This document shows positions 59,322-64,000 of a DNA stretch of 64,000 bases, one piece after another (position 1 is the stretch's first letter; each line of letters begins with the position of its first letter). Source of the stretch: Arthrobacter sp. V1I9 (GTDB lineage: Bacteria > Actinomycetota > Actinomycetes > Actinomycetales > Micrococcaceae); the NCBI RefSeq assembly GCF_030817075.1, contig NZ_JAUSYU010000001.1:1612001-1676000 (forward strand), given 5' to 3'. The notes under the pieces are model-generated. The model searched no databases, was not told where the DNA came from, and worked only from the letters and a program-made list of their open reading frames with translations. Position numbers and translations under genes: made by a program.

Positions 59322-60203
59322 GTGCCGGCCCAAACCGGGGGACGCGGGCTGCTGCGCTACCTGCCCGTCCTGCCTTCCGTCCTGCTCCTGGTGGTTTTCC
59401 TCGCGGGTCCTGTGTTGTGGGCTTTCCACGCGTCCTTCACCAACGCCGGCCTGACAGGCCGCAACGCGCGCAGCCCGCAATGGATCGGGTTGGAGAACTA
59501 CCAGCGGCTGCTGGTGGATCAGGTGTTCCCCCTGTCGCTGGGGCTGACAGTGCTGTTTGTTTTGGGTTCTGCTGTCGTGGGGCAGAACCTCCTGGGGCTG
59601 GCGCTTGCCGTCCTCATGCGCCGTGCGCGCCGGACGGTGTCTGCCGTGGTTGGCACAGCGGTGGTCGCAGCCTGGGTGCTTCCCGAGATCGTTGCTGCCT
59701 TTGCCGCCTATGCCTACTTCAGCCGCGACGGGACGCTTAACCAACTGCTGGGCGGCCTGGGGCTGGACCAGCCGGACTGGCTCTATTCCTGGCCCATGGC
59801 AGCGGTGGTGCTGGCCAACATCTGGCGCGGCACTGCCTTCTCCATGCTGGTATACCGTGCGGCGCTGAACGATGTTCCCACGGAAGTGTCCGAAGCCGCC
59901 CAGATGGACGGTGCCGGGGGCTGGCAGCGGCTTGCCTTCATTACGCTGCCCATGATCCGGGGGAGCATCGCCACCAACCTGATGCTGATTACGCTGCAGA
60001 CCCTCGCTGTCTTCACCCTGATCTGGGTGATGACCGCCGGCGGCCCGGCCAACGCCAGCACCACGCTGCCCATCCTGGCTTACCAGGAGGCGTTCAAGTT
60101 TGGCGACATCGGCTACGGGACTGCCGTTGCTACCGTGCTGATCCTCATTGGAGGCGTCTTTGGTGCTGTCTACATCCGGCTGCTGCGGGAGGCGAAGCCA
60201 TGA
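59322..60203 (+). CDS. Sugar ABC transporter permease (MalF-like)
   Basis: This 293-residue inner-membrane permease has six predicted segments, the first at LPSVLLLVVFLAGPVLWAF. The EAA loop that docks the ATPase reads EVSEAAQMDGAGGWQRLAFI near residue 190. It starts at GTG 59322 and overlaps the second permease by four bases. Confidence 0.93.
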   Translation: MPAQTGGRGLLRYLPVLPSVLLLVVFLAGPVLWAFHASFTNAGLTGRNARSPQWIGLENYQRLLVDQVFPLSLGLTVLFVLGSAVVGQNLLGLALAVLMRRARRTVSAVVGTAVVAAWVLPEIVAAFAAYAYFSRDGTLNQLLGGLGLDQPDWLYSWPMAAVVLANIWRGTAFSMLVYRAALNDVPTEVSEAAQMDGAGGWQRLAFITLPMIRGSIATNLMLITLQTLAVFTLIWVMTAGGPANASTTLPILAYQEAFKFGDIGYGTAVATVLILIGGVFGAVYIRLLREAKP

Positions 60204-61081
60204 CCGCGCCCGTAAAGGCGTCCAGGGCTGTGCCTTCCGTCGAAACCCGCGGCCGGAGCCGCGGGCGGTCCCGCAGCAGCACTCCCGCAGATGTGTCCCT
60301 GCTGCTGCTCGGCGCCTGCTTCGTGCTGCCGCTGTTCTGGCTGGTCCTGGCCTCCTTGGACGCCGAGGCAAGCCACGAAACGAGGGTTCCGGCACAGGCC
60401 AGCCTGGAAAACTTTGCCGCCATCATGTCGCCCGGGCTGCTGTTCCAGCCACTGTGGAACAGCCTGGTGCTCTCCGCCGGCACGGCCACGGTCACCCTCG
60501 CTGCAGCAGTGCTGGCGGCCTACCCGCTGTCCCGCTACCGGTCCCGGTTCAACAGCCCGTTTATGTACGCCGTCCTCTTCGGCACCTGCCTACCCGTGAC
60601 GGCCATCATGGTGCCGGTGTACGGATTGTTCGTCCAGCTCAACCTGCTGGACTCGATGCCGGCCACCATCTTCTTTATGGCCACCACCACCCTGCCCATG
60701 GCCATCTGGATGACCAAGAGCTTCATGGACGGCGTGCCGCTGTCCCTCGAGGAGGCTGCCTGGGTGGACGGGGCGTCAAGGATGACCGCGCTGCGCACCA
60801 TCGTCCTGCCGCTCATGCGCCAGGGCCTGGGCGTGGTGTTCATCTTTGTGTTCATCCAGGCCTGGGGCAACTTCTTTGTCCCGTTCGTGCTGCTCCTGTC
60901 CGAGGCCAACCAGCCCGCTGCCGTGTCCATCTTCAGCTTCTTCGGACAGCACGGGGCAGTTGCCTACGGCCAGCTGGCCGCATTCTCCATCCTGTACTCA
61001 CTGCCGGTCCTGGCCCTGTACGTCATCGTGGCCAGGGGTGCCGGAAGCTCATTCGCCCTCTCGGGCGCGGTGAGGGGCTGA
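60200..61081 (+). CDS. Sugar ABC transporter permease (MalG-like)
   Basis: This 293-residue inner-membrane permease has an Arg/Ser-rich cytoplasmic N-terminus (RGRSRGRSRSS), six segments and the EAA loop SLEEAAWVDGASRMTALRTI near residue 192. It is the last gene of the importer. No ATPase gene follows, so a shared MsiK-type ATPase encoded elsewhere is presumably used, as is common in actinobacteria. Confidence 0.93.
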   Translation: MTAPVKASRAVPSVETRGRSRGRSRSSTPADVSLLLLGACFVLPLFWLVLASLDAEASHETRVPAQASLENFAAIMSPGLLFQPLWNSLVLSAGTATVTLAAAVLAAYPLSRYRSRFNSPFMYAVLFGTCLPVTAIMVPVYGLFVQLNLLDSMPATIFFMATTTLPMAIWMTKSFMDGVPLSLEEAAWVDGASRMTALRTIVLPLMRQGLGVVFIFVFIQAWGNFFVPFVLLLSEANQPAAVSIFSFFGQHGAVAYGQLAAFSILYSLPVLALYVIVARGAGSSFALSGAVRG

Positions 61082-61124
61082 AGTGGCGCAACCGTGCAGG
61101 CAACCCGTCCGGTCCCGTGACCTG

Positions 61125-61328
61125 TCAGTCGATGTCCTCGAAGATCACGCCGTAGGGGAGGCTGTCATCGAGGTGGGCCTGGTGGCCGGTGGAGCCGGGG
61201 TTGTAAACATCACGGACGCCGTGCAGCTTGTCCGCAGCTGATTGCTGAAGGACAGGCTTAACAGTGTTGATGAACATCTCGCTTTTGTCGGCGAGAAACT
61301 CCTTGTAACTGGCTGGAAGCTCGCTCAT
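61125..61328 (-). CDS. Conserved small hypothetical protein
   Basis: This 67-residue acidic protein starts MSELPASYKEFLADKSEMF and ends HLDDSLPYGVIFEDID. No membrane segment or cysteine is present. I do not recognise a family. The ATG at 61328 is chosen over upstream GTG/ATG options because the conserved-looking sequence begins there. It is divergent from metF and convergent with the ABC permease gene. Confidence 0.65.
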   Translation of the reverse strand: MSELPASYKEFLADKSEMFINTVKPVLQQSAADKLHGVRDVYNPGSTGHQAHLDDSLPYGVIFEDID

Positions 61329-61735
61329 GTCAAAAAGGATAGACCCGCGGAGGCCCGGTGGGGAGGGGTACACCCGCGGAGCTTTGACGCCAAAACAGTG
61401 GGCAGGACCACTCAACCGGGCGAACAATGTTCTGCGCAGCAACGAAACAAGTCGTAAGACTGCGTCTTAATTCGGCGGGGAACTTGAATGCTTCTTCGGC
61501 CGCTCCTAGAGTTCTATACAAGTTACCGCGGTAACGTGTCAGCGATCCTCCGATGCGGAGGGTGTGGGTGCCCCCATGTGGGCCTGACATTTGCTCACGG
61601 ACAACTTCATTCCAGGCGTAACAGTCGCGGCTGCGTCCTTGTGGAGTTCTTCCGTGTTCCCCAAACTCAAATTCATTGCCGGTGTCCTGTCACAACTGAC
61701 AGGCAGCCCTCAATGGCCCAAAGCCAAGGACGCAA
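61329..61735 (+). promoter_or_regulatory. metF-metE leader and promoter region
   Basis: This 407-base gap has a good promoter, TTGAAT (61484-61489) with TAGAGT (61507-61512) 17 bases apart. A perfect 14-base palindrome GTTACCGCGGTAAC (61522-61535) overlaps the expected start site, and a perfect inverted repeat TAAGAC-TGC-GTCTTA (61455-61469) lies before the -35 box. A hairpin CCTGTCA/TGACAGG (61686-61703) precedes metF. No SAM, SAH or cobalamin riboswitch signature was recognised. Confidence 0.6.
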
Positions 61736-61758
61736 ATGTCGCCACCCAGCCTTATTGA
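61654..61758 (+). CDS. Possible leader peptide upstream of metF
   Basis: A 34-codon frame starts at GTG 61654, seven bases after GGAG, and ends 23 bases inside metF in another frame. It would read MFPKLKFIAGVLSQL and so on, with no run of Met or Cys codons. It may be chance; its start signal is nonetheless well placed. Confidence 0.3.
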   Translation: MFPKLKFIAGVLSQLTGSPQWPKAKDANVATQPY

Positions 61759-62701
61759 CACACATCCGAACCTCTCCGACGCCGCCCCGGTGGCGCTCTC
61801 CTACGAGCTGTTCCCGCCACGGTCGCCGAAAGCCGCGGAAACGCTGTGGACTACCATCCGCGAACTGGAAAGCACCGAGCCGGACTACGTCTCGGTCACC
61901 TATGGTGCCAGCGGCTCCAACCGGGACACCGCCGTCGAACTCATCAACCGGCTCCTGCTGGAGACCACCCTCCGGCCGTTGGCCCACCTGACCTGCGTGG
62001 GCAACACCCCGCAGGAACTGGCAGGGATCATCGGCGAGCTGCTGGATACCGGCGTGCGGGGCATCCTCGCTCTGCGCGGTGACCTTCCCCAGGACGGCGG
62101 TGAACCTGCTGCAGGCTCGCTGCGCTACGCCCAGGACCTGATCGAACTCATCCGCCGCGTGGAGCAGCGCCGGTCGGCACTGCTGTGCGCCGGAAAGATC
62201 GCGGTGGGCGTTGCGGCGTATCCCACCCGGCATCCGGAATCACCCAGCGAGGAGCACGACGTCGAGGTGCTGCTGGCCAAGCAGCGTTCCGGCGCCGATT
62301 TCGCCATCACCCAGGTCTTCTTCCACACCGACCAGTACGCGGACCTGCTCACCAGGGCCCGCCGTGCAGGGGTCACCATCCCCATCATCCCCGGCGTTAT
62401 GCCGTTCACCAGCCTCCGCCGCCTGAACCGGCTGGGCCAACTCGCAGGCGTGGAACCGGCTCCGGAACTGATGGCGCGCCTCGCCGCGGCAGACACCGAC
62501 CTCGAACGCCTCCACATCGGCGTCAGCGCCACCGTTGACCTGGCCAGGGCAGCACTGGACGCCGGCGCCCCCGGCATCCACATCTACACCTTCAACGAGC
62601 ACCAAAGCGCGCTGGAGGTGCTGGACAAGCTGGCCCTTCCGCGGCGCAGCCGTTCCGGCATCCGCCAGGCAACGGCCGCCAGCCGCCAGCTCGCCAGCTG
62701 A
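61736..62701 (+). CDS. metF: Methylenetetrahydrofolate reductase
   Basis: MetF reduces 5,10-methylene-THF to 5-methyl-THF with FAD and NAD(P)H, giving the methyl donor for methionine. The 321-residue TIM barrel has ALSYELFPPRS at the start (catalytic Glu), YVSVTYGASGS, LALRGDLP and FAITQVFFHTDQY, then GVMPFTSLRRLNRL. The ATG at 61736 follows AAGGA at five bases. metE follows 57 bases downstream, so the two supply substrate and enzyme for the same step. Confidence 0.95.
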   Translation: MSPPSLIDTHPNLSDAAPVALSYELFPPRSPKAAETLWTTIRELESTEPDYVSVTYGASGSNRDTAVELINRLLLETTLRPLAHLTCVGNTPQELAGIIGELLDTGVRGILALRGDLPQDGGEPAAGSLRYAQDLIELIRRVEQRRSALLCAGKIAVGVAAYPTRHPESPSEEHDVEVLLAKQRSGADFAITQVFFHTDQYADLLTRARRAGVTIPIIPGVMPFTSLRRLNRLGQLAGVEPAPELMARLAAADTDLERLHIGVSATVDLARAALDAGAPGIHIYTFNEHQSALEVLDKLALPRRSRSGIRQATAASRQLAS

Positions 62702-62721
62702 ACACCTCTTCCATCCTCACC

Positions 62722-62738
62722 GCCGTAGACACTACGGC
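62722..62738. repeat. Small perfect hairpin between metF and metE
   Basis: GCCGTAG and CTACGGC pair around ACA. No T-run follows, so it is more likely an mRNA processing or attenuating stem than a terminator. Confidence 0.45.
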
Positions 62739-62758
62739 CCACACACCTAGGAATTGTC

Positions 62759-64000
62759 ATGCCTAAAAACAACACCCCCTTCCCGTCAGCTTCAGTCCTC
62801 GGCTACCCCCGCATCGGCCGCCGCCGCGAGCTCAAGAAGGCCGTCGAGGCCTACTGGGCCGGCAAGATCGACGCCGCCGCCCTGGACGCCGCCGCCAAGG
62901 ACATCCAGCTGACCACCGCCAGGCGCCTGCAGGAACTCGGCCTGGCCGAAGCCGCCGCCGTGCCCGGCACCTTCTCCTACTACGACCAGGTCCTGGACAC
63001 CACCGCGCACCTCGGCGCAGTCCCGGCCCGCTTCGGCAAGCTCCTCAACGCAGAGGGACAGCTCGACGTCGACGGCTACTTCACGCTTGCCCGCGGCACC
63101 AAGGAACAGCAGCCGCTGGAAATGACCAAGTGGTTCGATACCAACTACCACTACCTGGTGCCGGAGATCGGCCCGGAGACCGAGTTCACCCTCGCCTCCA
63201 CGGCCAAGGTTGACGAGTTCGCCTTCGCCCTGGCCAACGGCATCGAGACCCGCCCGTACATCGTTGGCCCGGTCACCTACCTGCTGCTGTCCAAGGCTTC
63301 CGACGGCGCCCCGGAAGGCTTCGCTCCGCTGTCACGCCTCGAGGACATCCTGCCCGTCTACGTCCAGCTGCTCGAGAAGCTTGCCGCCGCCGGCGCCAGC
63401 TGGGTCCAGCTCGACGAGCCCGGCCTGGTGGTGGACCAGGACACCCCTTCCGCAGAAATCGAAGCAGCCGTTGCCCGCGCCTACGAGGTCCTCACCGCTG
63501 CAGCCAACCGCCCGCAGATCCTGGTTTCCACTCCGTACGGCTCGCTGGACGGCCAGCTCGGCACGCTCGCAGCCACCAACATCGACGCCCTGCACATTGA
63601 CGTCTTCAAGGGCGCAGTTCCTTCCGCCGCGGCACTCGCCGGCCTGGGCAACAAGACCCTGGTTGCCGGTGTGGTTGACGGCCACAACATCTGGCGCAAC
63701 GACCTCGCCGCGTCCGCCGCAAAGCTGGAGGAACTCAAGGCCGCAGCCGGCAGGCTCGCCGTCTCCACATCCACCTCCACCCAGCACGTCCCGCACGACG
63801 CCGCCGAGGAGACGCAGCTCTCCGACCAGCTCCGCAGCTGGCTGGCTTTCTCCGACCAGAAGGCCGCTGAGGTCAAGACCCTCGCGTCCTACCTGGCCGA
63901 CCCGGCCTCGGCCAAAGCAGCCATCGACGAAGCAACCGCAGTGATCGCCTCCCGCGCCACCGCCGAAGGTGTACGCCGTTCAGACGTCCGTGCCCGCACC
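62759..64000 (+). CDS. metE: Cobalamin-independent methionine synthase, 5' part
   Basis: MetE transfers a methyl group from 5-methyl-THF-polyglutamate to homocysteine using zinc, without cobalamin. The first 414 codons are visible and the gene runs off the right edge. LGYPRIGRRRELKKAVEAYW opens the N-terminal barrel, EMTKWFDTNYHYLVPE binds folate, and WVQLDEPGLVVD and NIDALHIDVFKGA are normal. The C-terminal catalytic barrel with the zinc ligands (His, Cys, Glu, Cys) lies outside the window. The ATG at 62759 follows AGGAATT. Confidence 0.95.
   Translation, partial: MPKNNTPFPSASVLGYPRIGRRRELKKAVEAYWAGKIDAAALDAAAKDIQLTTARRLQELGLAEAAAVPGTFSYYDQVLDTTAHLGAVPARFGKLLNAEGQLDVDGYFTLARGTKEQQPLEMTKWFDTNYHYLVPEIGPETEFTLASTAKVDEFAFALANGIETRPYIVGPVTYLLLSKASDGAPEGFAPLSRLEDILPVYVQLLEKLAAAGASWVQLDEPGLVVDQDTPSAEIEAAVARAYEVLTAAANRPQILVSTPYGSLDGQLGTLAATNIDALHIDVFKGAVPSAAALAGLGNKTLVAGVVDGHNIWRNDLAASAAKLEELKAAAGRLAVSTSTSTQHVPHDAAEETQLSDQLRSWLAFSDQKAAEVKTLASYLADPASAKAAIDEATAVIASRATAEGVRRSDVRART

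Noticed and set aside
61443..61735. SAM, SAH or cobalamin riboswitch before metF
   Set aside because: None of the conserved core sequences could be found by eye; only palindromes and short hairpins are visible.

Overview
The window is chromosomal DNA from a high-GC actinobacterium of the Micrococcaceae, most likely Arthrobacter or Pseudarthrobacter. This rests on the very high GC content, frequent GTG starts, conserved blocks such as tig-clpP1-clpP2-clpX, folC-DUF4233-ndk and rplU-rpmA-obgE-proB-proA-nadD-rsfS, a mycothiol-linked DsbA-like protein, and an RNase E/G with long low-complexity arms. No phage, insertion sequence, CRISPR array or plasmid gene was seen. The left edge cuts an alpha/beta hydrolase gene and the right edge cuts metE.

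Bases 1-8800 form a sugar-use region. A LacI-type repressor is divergent from a tightly overlapped operon of a Gfo/Idh/MocA dehydrogenase, a DUF993 aldolase-like TIM barrel and a sugar-phosphate isomerase/epimerase. Its substrate cannot be read from the sequence. Convergent to it is a classical xylose operon (xylA-xylB) with a divergent ROK repressor; a XylR-like operator overlaps the xylA -10 box. A decayed CPBP-protease fragment and tRNA-Arg(TCT) close this part.

Bases 9400-22500 hold mixed housekeeping genes: an SSB paralogue, a lipoprotein, ettA, tesB, a group II truncated haemoglobin next to an MscS channel, a nucleotide-sugar epimerase-like protein, osmC, pepN, rpiB and a Nei/Fpg glycosylase, then tRNA-Gly(TCC) and tRNA-Pro(TGG). 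Bases 22800-27960 carry the trigger factor and ClpXP genes, with two ClgR-like boxes before clpP1. Bases 28300-37850 carry valS of an archaeal-looking type, an SDR gene, ileS of the eukaryote-like type behind an ultrashort translational T-box, folC, a DUF4233 gene and ndk. A VKOR homologue, a 450-base leader and a 1166-residue RNase E/G follow.

A TPP riboswitch controls a ThiD-TenA fusion at about 42.8-44.4 kb. Next come the ribosomal protein/Obg/proline/NAD block, two identical tRNA-Ala(GGC) genes with matching promoters, a cyclopropane-fatty-acid-synthase-like gene divergent from an FAD oxidoreductase, and an RsmC-like methyltransferase. A ROK regulator then precedes a three-gene sugar ABC importer that lacks its own ATPase. 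The window ends with metF-metE, whose leader has a promoter, two perfect inverted repeats and a possible upstream reading frame.

The least explained elements are the DUF993 catabolic cassette, the metF leader, the long rne leader, the unusual nadD start region and the orphan 67-residue protein beside metF. Product names rest on motif recognition and gene order only; no database search was run.
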